A stretch of 6,576 nucleotides of DNA from Rhodospirillaceae bacterium (GTDB taxonomy: Bacteria; Pseudomonadota; Alphaproteobacteria; UBA9219), in NCBI GenBank assembly GCA_003486725.1, contig DNGD01000222.1, positions 2,037 to 8,612 on the forward strand, read 5' to 3'. The notes below the pieces were generated by a model. The model worked only from the letters and a program-made list of their open reading frames with translations, had not been told where the DNA came from and made no database searches. A program made the position numbers and the translations under genes. Positions 1-5,711 of the stretch are shown in pieces (position 1 is the first letter of the stretch; every line of letters begins with the position of its first letter).

Positions 1-51
1 ATCTCGTTTACACCGAGAGGGTCGGGGGTTCGAAACCCTCACTGCCTACCA
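1..51 (+). tRNA. tRNA-Val (anticodon TAC), 5' part outside the window
   Basis: This is the 3' two-thirds of a valine tRNA. The anticodon stem is TCTCG (2-6) with CGAGA (14-18), enclosing the 7-base loop TTTACAC with anticodon TAC at 9-11. The T arm follows, with GGGGG (24-28), loop TTCGAAA (29-35) and CCCTC (36-40). The 3' acceptor strand is ACTGCCT (41-47), the discriminator base is A48, and an encoded CCA sits at 49-51. The D arm and 5' acceptor strand lie before the window, so acceptor pairing cannot be checked. The hairpin terminator starts on the last bases of the tRNA, which suggests this is the last or only gene of its transcript. Confidence 0.93.
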
Positions 52-88
52 ATAAAAAAGGACGCCTCTCGGCGTCCTTTTTTATTGG
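49..88. terminator. Bidirectional intrinsic terminator between tRNA-Val and the fusion chemoreceptor
   Basis: A perfect 18-bp inverted repeat pairs 49-66 with 71-88 around the loop TCTC. The core is GGACGCC/GGCGTCC, flanked by an A run on the left and a T run on the right. The symmetry gives a U-tract in either direction, so it can end the tRNA transcript (plus strand) and also the chemoreceptor transcript arriving on the minus strand, whose stop codon is at 136-138. The left arm includes the tRNA's terminal CCA bases. Confidence 0.9.
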
Positions 89-135
89 TTGCGAGCTGTG
101 TCGATTATCCTGAACCGACGCTTGCAGTGGTGCTA

Positions 136-1926
136 TTACGCGCAAACGCGCCCTAAGAACTTTAGGATTTGATCCTGCAGGTTTTGCGCGTTTTCGGAAA
201 GATCGGAAGAAACATCAAACACGGCCTTGGCTGCGGCCTTCGATTTATCGGCCGCTTGAGTTACATTGCCAATCGAGGAGGACACCTCTGTCGTTCCGTT
301 AGCGGCGGTGTGAATGTTCTTAGATATTTCGGTAGTTGCGTTTGACTGTTCTTCGATGGCTTTGGCTATGGTCAGGGTGATTTGATTGTTGTTGTCGATG
401 GTTTTCCCAATGGTTCGGATATCCTCGACCGCGGTTCTTGTGACGTCCTGAATTGTTACAATCTTTGTTGCAATTTCTTCCGTGGCGCGTCCCGTCTGGG
501 TGGCAAGGTTCTTGACCTCTCCCGCAACAACGGCAAAACCTTTACCGGCTTCACCGGCTCGAGCGGCTTCGATCGTCGCGTTCAGGGCCAGAAGGTTGGT
601 CTGTTCAGCGATGCTTTGGATGAGCTTGACGACATCACCGATTTGCTCGGCCGCCTCAAGAAGGCTGGAAACCGTGTGGTCAGTTTTTTTCACCTGATTG
701 ACGGCTTGTTCGGAAGTGCGGGTGCTTTCTTCGACCTGTCGATTGATTTCGGAAATCGAGGCCGACAGCTCCTCAGAAGCCGAGGCAACAGTTTGAATGC
801 CCTGCATGGCGTTTTCGGTTGCCGAGGCGACCGAGTTTGATAATTCACTGGTGCGATCAGACTCGTTTGTCAGATCTTTGGCATTTGTTTTCAGCTCGGC
901 TGCTTTCGAGGAAACAATGTGAACTATTTCGCCGACACAGGACCGGAATTCCTTTGCGCAATGCTCGATTTCTTTTTTGCGTTCTTCGGCGTCCATGCGG
1001 CTATGTTCAGTTTGTTCACTTAGTTGATCCATTTGTGTGACGATCATTTTGAAGACATCGACGATGCGTGCAATGTCCCCGTATTCGTCATCCTTATCAA
1101 TGTCGGGTACGACAGTGGTCAGGTCGTCAGCGGCTAAACCTGTCATGGCGGTTATGATGCCTGACAGCCGGAGAAAGGCGGTCTTCAGCGACAACATCAA
1201 AACAAAAACAGACCCGAGCCCCGCGGCAAGGCCAATTGTAACCCACATTTTCATCTGAGCCGGGTTATTGGTCAGCCAGACGCCTGCCAGAGCAATTGCA
1301 AGCGATATGACGATACTACTCACATTGAGGCGACGAATAAGCTTGAGAGATATTCTTCTTTTTATCACTTTGTCGGAGACAATTTTCGGCTGCTTGCCGA
1401 TCAATCGCATGATCTGCTCAGCTTTTTCTATCGCCTTTTTGGATGTCTTTGTAGAAGGGATGAGCTTGACGTCCGATGTGGATTGAGGAGGGAAACCAAA
1501 AAGGACGCCCATGAAATATGACGGATCGGCATGATGAGCCGCGAGCCGTTCAATCGAAAGATTCATCGTGTTGGTCGTTATTATCGCGTCGTTGCTGATA
1601 TGGCGACGAATAGAGTTTTGAATATAGGCTTTGATGCTCTCGTTATCGAGGACGACTTCAACACAGAGATGACAGCGCTTGAGAAGGGTAAGCTTGGTAC
1701 CCGTCTGGATTCTTGACAGGATGGCGGTTTTTTCGCTTTCTGTCAGTTTCCCTTCTGAAATTTTTTGTTCCAGCTCGTTTTTAATGCCGGACAGGGCCAT
1801 GATAATCGATTTTTCCCGTGGGTCGACAAGCATGACTTGGACCCCAGCCGTTGCGGCAGAAAGCGCAATGCCACTTCCCATGCGTCCGGCACCAACAATA
1901 CCGATAACTAAATCTGCTTTGTCCAT
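136..1926 (-). CDS. Methyl-accepting chemotaxis protein with an N-terminal 3-hydroxyacyl-CoA dehydrogenase NAD-binding domain
   Basis: A 596-residue transducer. Residues 1-188 match the NAD-binding domain of 3-hydroxyacyl-CoA dehydrogenases (3HCDH_N): Rossmann motif GAGRMG (12-17), acidic residue D35 ending strand 2 (typical of NAD preference), and the family's TNT turn at 118-120 followed by LSIERLA. Residues 189-199 are very basic (KRR, KLIRR). TM1 (~201-219) and TM2 (~227-247) are joined by about eight residues, so both ends should be cytoplasmic. HAMP spans ~247-299. The MCP signalling domain has a methylation-type site at 381-390 ([10 protein letters not shown]) and the hairpin tip [19 protein letters not shown] at 441-459, which contacts CheW/CheA in this family. 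No NWETF-type CheR tether is present. The catalytic Ser, His and Glu positions of the dehydrogenase are not conserved (see findings), so a sensory role for NAD(H) or acyl-CoA state is inferred. The start is the first ATG before the Rossmann strand; its ribosome site is weak (ACGGGA). The reading frame is continuous, so this is not a frameshift artefact. Confidence 0.93.
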   Translation of the reverse strand: MDKADLVIGIVGAGRMGSGIALSAATAGVQVMLVDPREKSIIMALSGIKNELEQKISEGKLTESEKTAILSRIQTGTKLTLLKRCHLCVEVVLDNESIKAYIQNSIRRHISNDAIITTNTMNLSIERLAAHHADPSYFMGVLFGFPPQSTSDVKLIPSTKTSKKAIEKAEQIMRLIGKQPKIVSDKVIKRRISLKLIRRLNVSSIVISLAIALAGVWLTNNPAQMKMWVTIGLAAGLGSVFVLMLSLKTAFLRLSGIITAMTGLAADDLTTVVPDIDKDDEYGDIARIVDVFKMIVTQMDQLSEQTEHSRMDAEERKKEIEHCAKEFRSCVGEIVHIVSSKAAELKTNAKDLTNESDRTSELSNSVASATENAMQGIQTVASASEELSASISEINRQVEESTRTSEQAVNQVKKTDHTVSSLLEAAEQIGDVVKLIQSIAEQTNLLALNATIEAARAGEAGKGFAVVAGEVKNLATQTGRATEEIATKIVTIQDVTRTAVEDIRTIGKTIDNNNQITLTIAKAIEEQSNATTEISKNIHTAANGTTEVSSSIGNVTQAADKSKAAAKAVFDVSSDLSENAQNLQDQILKFLGRVCA

Positions 1927-2095
1927 GGTGTTTTTCCCGTTTCTTATTTTTAGGAGGACTCACTTCCCGAATCTGCATGCAGGTGCATGCGGCCATGTAT
2001 ATCCACAAAAAATGCGTTTGTTAACCATATTCATATATTTAGTAAAAACAGTAGGTTACATGGGCAGGCTTTTATGCCCTCTCGTGTCGACGTGA

Positions 2096-2110
2096 TAATA
2101 TTGGATATTA
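2096..2110. repeat. Small inverted repeat TAATAT-TGG-ATATTA
   Basis: Perfect 6-bp arms around a 3-base spacer, in the non-coding region between the fusion chemoreceptor and the Cache gene. The size and spacing would fit a dimeric regulator site, but in AT-rich DNA such a repeat can occur by chance. No regulator is identified. Confidence 0.25.
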
Positions 2111-2232
2111 CTGCGGAGAATCGACCGTATCCCTGCCTAAAAAGAACAGACTATCCGGACTGTGCTGCGGTAGTGCGTGCCATCTTTTAAACTGCCCAAA
2201 TTGTCGTATTGAAATCCAGCTCGCCCTAACTG

Positions 2233-2246
2233 AATACGGACGTATT
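2233..2246. repeat. Small inverted repeat AATACG-GA-CGTATT
   Basis: Perfect 6-bp arms around a 2-base spacer, about 210 bases upstream of the Cache-domain gene and 307 bases upstream of the fusion chemoreceptor start. It could be an operator for either divergent gene. The evidence is symmetry alone. Confidence 0.3.
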
Positions 2247-2443
2247 AATAGAGAATTAACCATGTCGGTCGTAAACAGAATGCGACTGTATGCCCATAAA
2301 CGCATTTTCGGAGAAAGCAGCACGGAAAACCTCATAAGAAGTGGCCTTTTTCAACAGGCGCGCCTTATTTCTGCACATGCTTTGTCCGTTTGTATGCACG
2401 TCTTTCGCGATGAAGGCTGCGTAAAATGCGAAACACCAAACTC

Positions 2444-2449
2444 AAGGAG
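2444..2449 (+). promoter_or_regulatory. Ribosome binding site that decides the Cache-protein start
   Basis: AAGGAG lies 6 bases before the ATG at 2456. An in-frame ATG at 2426 would add ten polar residues (MRNTKLKESS) ahead of the signal peptide and has no comparable site, so the ATG at 2456 is preferred. Confidence 0.85.
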
Positions 2450-2455
2450 TCTTCG

Positions 2456-2968
2456 ATGCTAAATCTCGTCAGAAAATCTCAGAGTACTAAACTCGTCGTT
2501 TCCGCGTTTCTAGCCTTGTTTCTTTTGTTGCCATTTATTTCCGCTCCGGTGCAGGCCGCTGATAACCCCAAAGTGATAGAAGCCATGCAAACACTGAAGG
2601 ACGCGGCCACGAAGCTTGGGGCGGCTAAACTTGACGGTGAAAATCTGTATTTTGGCACGACCAAGATAAACGGGGATTTCACGGCTGTTGATGCGGTCAA
2701 GGCGAAACACGAGGCCACGGCCACGATGTTTGCCAAGAAGGGAACCAATTACGTGCGTGTCAGCACGAACGTGATGAAGGAAGGCCAACGTGCCGTTGGA
2801 TCCGTTCTTGATCCCTCCGGCCCCGCCTATGCTGCGATCAAGCAGGGCAATTCCTTCTACGGACTAGTCGATATCCTCGGCAAAACATATGACACAGGGT
2901 ATGAGCCCGTGAAGTCAGAGTCGGGCGAAGTCATCGGCATCCTCTATGTCGGATACCTCATGGAGTAA
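2456..2968 (+). CDS. Secreted stand-alone Cache-domain protein (Cache_3/Cache_2-like)
   Basis: A 170-residue exported protein. Residues 1-34 form a Sec signal peptide: basic start (MLNLVRKSQSTK), hydrophobic core (LVVSAFLALFLLLPF) and a likely cut after PVQA, before ADNPK. The mature part matches the single Cache fold found as the extracellular sensor of many chemoreceptors. Family features seen are LYFGTTKINGDF, an ATMFAKKGTNYVRVSTNV strand pair, the segment GSVLDPSGPAYAAIKQGNSF with YG following, and a C-terminal EVIGILYVGYL strand. No transmembrane helix or signalling module follows, so the product should be a free periplasmic ligand-binding domain. It lies 117 bases before a chemoreceptor gene in the same direction, although a terminator separates them. 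Serving as a ligand-presenting partner for that receptor is an inference. The ligand is unknown; the family commonly binds small organic acids and similar molecules. Confidence 0.9.
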   Translation: MLNLVRKSQSTKLVVSAFLALFLLLPFISAPVQAADNPKVIEAMQTLKDAATKLGAAKLDGENLYFGTTKINGDFTAVDAVKAKHEATATMFAKKGTNYVRVSTNVMKEGQRAVGSVLDPSGPAYAAIKQGNSFYGLVDILGKTYDTGYEPVKSESGEVIGILYVGYLME

Positions 2969-2974
2969 TTAAAA

Positions 2975-3028
2975 CGCCCGATGGCATGACGAGTTTAAAA
3001 CAAAGTCATGCCATCGGGGCTGTTTTTT
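2975..3028 (+). terminator. Intrinsic terminator after the Cache-protein gene
   Basis: A perfect 14-bp stem (CCCGATGGCATGAC, 2977-2990, with 3005-3018) closes a 14-base loop and is followed by TGTTTTTT (3021-3028). It starts about 6 bases after the stop codon. The next gene begins at 3086, so the chemoreceptor either has its own promoter in the remaining 57 bases or depends on readthrough. Confidence 0.88.
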
Positions 3029-3085
3029 GACCGTCGCACGGAAACACCGTCGTGACGATGACTTCATCATGCCCTGGAGGGGAAA

Positions 3086-4774
3086 ATGAACTGTCCTTTT
3101 TCGACCAGACTATCCATTTCGAAGAAAATTGCGTTGGTTATGTCCGCAATTGTTCTGGTAATTCTTACGTTGTCCGTTGTGTCCAGCTACGCCCTCTCAT
3201 CGACTGTATCGACGTTCTCATCGTTGATCGACAATGAATCGGCAATGCTGCATCACTGCCATGTTGCCAAGATCACGCTTCTTCGGATACGTCGTGAGGA
3301 AAAGGACGCGTTGTATAACGACGACGCCACCTTGATAAAATCAATCGAGCATCTTTCCACGGTTATGGGCGAAGAAGGCCGAATGATTAGTGATATTGCG
3401 GCTGGTACGCAGGATCCTGTCCTGATCGATACCGTCAATATGTTGACAAAAAGCGCCGAAGACTATCAGCGTCAGTTTCGCGTTGCTGTCACCGTGCCTG
3501 TGGGACAGGAGCGGATGAGGGCGGCAATCCCCATGCGTAAGGCGGTAAACGAGGCGGAAAAGCAACTGGATGCACTGCTTGAACAAGTCGATCATCGCAT
3601 CAAGAGCGTGAAGGAAAATACGCTGCGTCATGCGGATCAAATGCAGACCATTGTTATGGTGGCAGGGCTGTTGATCGTTATTATGGTGGTTTTCTTTGCT
3701 GCATTGCTAACTTTGTCCATTGTGCGTCCTCTCCACAAACTACAGGATAGGATGATTACTCTGGCAAAGGGCGCTTTTGAGGAAGAGGTTCCATTCTTGA
3801 CGCGTTGCGACGAAATTGGTGCCATGGCCAAGGCTGTTGCAGTCTTTAAAGACAATGGCCTTGAGACCGAAAAATTGCGTGCGAACCAAGAACAATCGAA
3901 GAAGCGCGCTGAAGAAGAGGCTCAAAAGTTACTGTTTGCTCAGACAGAAAAGTTTGAGAACTCGGTCTCTTCAATTGTCAAAGCCATTTCGGCGGCTTCG
4001 ATGAATAGGCAGTCGACGGCGACCTCGATGTCTACAACGGCTGAGGAAACGAGCCGTCAGGCCGTATTGGTCGCGACGGCGGCAGAGCAGGCCTCGGTAA
4101 ATGTGGAGACTGTTGCTTCCGCGGCAGAAGAACTTTCAAGCTCGATCGGGGAAATATCGCGTCAAGTCGCTCAGTCCTCGACAGTATCTCAAAGTGCCGT
4201 TGAGAAAGCCGTAAAAACCGATAAGCTGGTTCATGGGTTGGCTGAAGCGGCGCAGCACATCGGTGAGGTGGTCGGTTTAATTAATCAGATTGCTTCTCAA
4301 ACCAATCTTTTAGCACTCAACGCGACGATTGAGGCCGCTCGCGCGGGTGAAGCGGGGAAAGGGTTTGCTGTCGTTGCTTCGGAGGTTAAAAATCTGGCGA
4401 ACCAGACTGGCAAGGCGACGGATGAAATTAGCGCGCAGATTGCAGCTGTACAGACAGCCACGCAGGAAGCTGTGAACGCGATACAGGAAATTGGGAGCAT
4501 CATTCGTCAGAATAACGAAATTGCTTCTACAATTGCCGCTGCCGTTGAGGAGCAAGGCGTGGCAACCAAAGAAATTGCGGGCAATGTTCAACAAGCTTCC
4601 GCAGGAACCGCCGAGGTTTCGACGAATATTAATGGGGTGACTCACGCCGCGGCGCAAACAGGCACGGCGGCCAGTATGGTTATGGGCGTGGCGAATGAGC
4701 TTGCACAACAATCAGAGATACTTCGTCTAGAAGTTGATAGCTTTATCGCTGGTGTGCGCACACAGAAAACTTAG
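3086..4774 (+). CDS. Methyl-accepting chemotaxis protein with periplasmic four-helix-bundle sensor
   Basis: A 562-residue transducer of conventional topology. TM1 is ~14-36. The periplasmic sensor (~37-187) is entirely helical and carries [15 protein letters not shown] near 66-80, a motif typical of four-helix-bundle (4HB) receptor sensors. TM2 is ~188-211, and HAMP is ~212-264 (VRPLHKLQ start, [10 protein letters not shown] end). The signalling domain has a methylation-type site at 344-353 ([10 protein letters not shown]) and the tip [19 protein letters not shown] at 404-422. There is no NWETF-type C-terminal tether. A strong ribosome site, GGAGGGG (3076-3082), sits just ahead of the ATG. 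Both signalling arms are about 150 residues, the same as in the fusion chemoreceptor at 136-1926, so the two could pack in the same array. The ligand is not predictable from the sequence. The neighbouring secreted Cache protein is a candidate indirect sensor. Confidence 0.95.
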   Translation: MNCPFSTRLSISKKIALVMSAIVLVILTLSVVSSYALSSTVSTFSSLIDNESAMLHHCHVAKITLLRIRREEKDALYNDDATLIKSIEHLSTVMGEEGRMISDIAAGTQDPVLIDTVNMLTKSAEDYQRQFRVAVTVPVGQERMRAAIPMRKAVNEAEKQLDALLEQVDHRIKSVKENTLRHADQMQTIVMVAGLLIVIMVVFFAALLTLSIVRPLHKLQDRMITLAKGAFEEEVPFLTRCDEIGAMAKAVAVFKDNGLETEKLRANQEQSKKRAEEEAQKLLFAQTEKFENSVSSIVKAISAASMNRQSTATSMSTTAEETSRQAVLVATAAEQASVNVETVASAAEELSSSIGEISRQVAQSSTVSQSAVEKAVKTDKLVHGLAEAAQHIGEVVGLINQIASQTNLLALNATIEAARAGEAGKGFAVVASEVKNLANQTGKATDEISAQIAAVQTATQEAVNAIQEIGSIIRQNNEIASTIAAAVEEQGVATKEIAGNVQQASAGTAEVSTNINGVTHAAAQTGTAASMVMGVANELAQQSEILRLEVDSFIAGVRTQKT

Positions 4775-4799
4775 ATGGGTGAGCGACAAAAGGGTATAA

Positions 4800-4827
4800 A
4801 AAAAGGCCAGCGCAAGCTGGCCTTTTT
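4800..4827. terminator. Shared bidirectional terminator between the MCP and DUF4402 genes
   Basis: A 12-bp perfect stem pairs 4800-4811 with 4816-4827 (core GGCCAGC/GCTGGCC) around a GCAA tetraloop, with an A run on the left and T run on the right. It lies 25 bases after the MCP stop codon and 16 bases beyond the stop of the converging minus-strand gene, so it can end both transcripts. Confidence 0.92.
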
Positions 4828-4843
4828 GTTGGGTGGTTTGATC

Positions 4844-5353
4844 TCAATTATAGGAGACAACGATATCAAATGTCGGGGCGGCGCTCGTGTTGACCTCTTG
4901 AGTGCCGTCTACGGCCAGCGTTACACCGACGAGAAGAGTTGTGGCGGCTCCGGGGGGAATTTGACTGACTAAGGTGCACGGTGACGAAGCACCATTGTTA
5001 TAACTACAGGTTGCGGCCGAAGGCGTAACACCATTATCAGCGACATAGTTGTCCGCAGAGATATCAATAGATTGAGTTGTCGAACCGGTAATGGTTAAAT
5101 CTCCGGCGCTTGGTGTTCCTCCGAGGACAACGCCATCATTGGTTGCTGTGATAATACCTTCGGGAGACAATGCATAAGTGCCAGCTTGTCCCGCTATGAC
5201 AGAACCAAAGTCAATGTTGCTGTTATTGGTGATACTCAGGACGGTGTCGAAGGTGATATGCGCAGACAAAGATTGCGTTGTTGCGCGAAACTGGCTTGTG
5301 CCAAGGACAACAAAAATGAAAAGTACAAAAGTGATAAAGGTTCTAAACAACAT
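4844..5353 (-). CDS. Exported DUF4402-family protein, possible fimbrial-type subunit
   Basis: A 169-residue protein with an N-terminal signal peptide: R4, then hydrophobic FITFVLFIFVVLG, with a probable cut near residues 22-27. The mature part shows the DUF4402 pattern: a first strand with IDFGSVIAGQAGTYALSPEG (47-66), then GVVLGGTPSAGDLTITG (74-90), and a terminal beta strand FDIVVSYN at the very C-terminus. Two cysteines (C116, C126) flank a short loop and could form a disulfide in the periplasm. The function of DUF4402 proteins is not established to my knowledge. The size, all-beta character and position downstream of a large SdrD_B-like protein fit a surface or pilus-type subunit, which is an inference. 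The ATG at 5353 is the first possible start after an in-frame TGA. No clear Shine-Dalgarno sequence precedes it; see the upstream mini-ORF and promoter entries. Confidence 0.85.
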   Translation of the reverse strand: MLFRTFITFVLFIFVVLGTSQFRATTQSLSAHITFDTVLSITNNSNIDFGSVIAGQAGTYALSPEGIITATNDGVVLGGTPSAGDLTITGSTTQSIDISADNYVADNGVTPSAATCSYNNGASSPCTLVSQIPPGAATTLLVGVTLAVDGTQEVNTSAAPTFDIVVSYN

Positions 5354-5417
5354 GGCCGTTTGTCCGTTCGAACGCTGGGCTCAAAATCATACAAAAACAG
5401 AAAGAATTCAATTCCAT
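5343..5417 (-). CDS. Possible 24-residue leader ORF overlapping the DUF4402 start
   Basis: ATG at 5417-5415 opens a 24-codon frame (MELNSFCFCMILSP...) ending in TAG at 5345-5343, eight bases past the first base region of the DUF4402 ATG (5353-5351), in a different frame. A GGAGG sequence lies just upstream (5426-5422). However, the predicted transcription start near 5420 would leave that GGAGG outside the message, so translation would have to be leaderless unless another promoter is used. Translation through it could help initiate the downstream gene, which has no visible ribosome site. There is no homology support, and it may be chance. Confidence 0.25.
   Translation of the reverse strand: MELNSFCFCMILSPAFERTNGHVV
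5365..5374. repeat. 10-bp palindrome CGTTCGAACG
   Basis: A perfect 10-bp palindrome located 11 bases before the DUF4402 start codon, inside the presumed 5' untranslated region of that gene. It could be an operator or a small hairpin that affects initiation. Symmetry is the only evidence. Confidence 0.3.
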
Positions 5418-5426
5418 AACACCTCC

Positions 5427-5455
5427 ATTATAACACAAAACACGAAATTTTTCAA
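5427..5455 (-). promoter_or_regulatory. Sigma-70 promoter for the DUF4402 gene
   Basis: Read on the minus strand, TTGAAA (5455-5450) is followed by a 17-base spacer and a consensus TATAAT (5432-5427). The predicted start of transcription is near 5420, about 67 bases before the DUF4402 start codon. This is the best promoter match in the window and indicates that the DUF4402 gene can be transcribed independently of the large upstream gene. Confidence 0.75.
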
Positions 5456-5503
5456 TCACGTACCAAGCGTGGTTATAAAAAAAGAAGTAAAACCACACGC
5501 AAA

Positions 5504-5593
5504 CGTATTGCACCGCAGCAACTGCATATCTCCGTATGCAATATATTTTGCAAGCGCGCAAACCTTTTTGCTTCACGATAACGGTGCAAAACG
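5504..5593. other. Structured non-coding element: closing stem with two inner hairpins
   Basis: An outer inverted repeat pairs 5504-5515 (CGTATTGCACCG) with 5582-5593 (CGGTGCAAAACG), 11 of 12 positions complementary. It encloses two smaller hairpins: TGCATA/TATGCA (5523-5528 with 5535-5540) and TTTGC/GCAAA (5547-5551 with 5558-5562). Together these could fold as a three-way junction of about 90 bases. It lies upstream of the DUF4402 promoter and downstream of the SdrD_B-like gene, so it would be transcribed only as the tail of that gene's message or from an unseen promoter. It could instead act as DNA. I recognise no known RNA family. Confidence 0.35.
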
Positions 5594-5711
5594 CGCGTAA
5601 TTTAAGCAATAAACGATAGTAATTGGGAGTTTTCAGAAAACAATTTCTTAGAATTTATGAAATAAAGCGTAAAATGCAAGCTTTTGTTCCATTCTCTAGC
5701 TCGTTAGCTCA

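Larger units (their letters stand above)
1927..2455. other. Divergent intergenic region, no gene supported
   Basis: About 530 bases between two divergently transcribed genes. I see no convincing coding sequence: the short open frames here lack a good ribosome site and recognisable protein features. The part at 2000-2060 is AT-rich and probably holds the promoter of the minus-strand chemoreceptor, but I could not fix a -35/-10 pair with confidence. The palindrome CTGCATGCAG lies at 1973-1982 with a second GCATGC at 1985-1990. Two further inverted repeats are listed separately. A TAAAAT hexamer at 2422-2427 could be the -10 of the Cache gene, but it has no good -35. Confidence 0.6.
5354..5711. 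other. Intergenic region between the SdrD_B-like gene and the DUF4402 gene
   Basis: 358 bases with no supported complete gene apart from the doubtful leader ORF. From the DUF4402 side it holds the 10-bp palindrome, the sigma-70 promoter, a weak hairpin with GTGGTT (5470-5475) and AACCAC (5491-5496), and the structured element at 5504-5593. The remaining bases up to 5711 are AT-rich. I see no strong terminator for the gene ending at 5712; the short repeats there (AGAAA/TTTCT near 5636-5649, AGCT/AGCT near 5698-5709) are too weak to call. Confidence 0.6.

Noticed and set aside
1..135. tRNA 3' end as an integration (att) site for a mobile element
   Set aside because: No integrase, no second copy of the tRNA 3' end and no mobile-element genes are visible in the window. 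The sequence after CCA is an ordinary terminator.
382..840. 152-codon open frame on the plus strand opposite the MCP signalling domain
   Set aside because: It is antisense to the well-supported chemoreceptor, has a composition that follows from the opposite strand's codons, and shows no domain or ribosome site.
2041..2200. Possible riboswitch, prompted by GGGCA...TGCCC near 2063-2080 and GC-rich pieces downstream
   Set aside because: Only a weak 5-bp stem is visible, and I see no conserved core of any riboswitch class I know.
2108..2335. 75-codon minus-strand open frame in the divergent intergenic region
   Set aside because: No convincing ribosome site, no recognisable motif and unconvincing composition. 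It is more likely a chance frame.
2262..2462. 66-codon plus-strand open frame before the Cache gene
   Set aside because: It begins near an AT-rich spot without a clear ribosome site, has no recognisable features, and runs into the better-supported Cache start in another frame.
5178..5600. 140-codon plus-strand open frame spanning the DUF4402 gene and its upstream region
   Set aside because: It is mostly antisense to the DUF4402 gene and then crosses the promoter. It has no domain signature and overlaps a clear exported protein on the other strand.
5343..5609. 88-codon minus-strand open frame upstream of the DUF4402 gene
   Set aside because: It crosses the sigma-70 promoter and the structured element and has an odd, Tyr/Phe/Cys-rich composition. 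Only its last 24 codons, beginning after GGAGG, are kept as a doubtful leader ORF.
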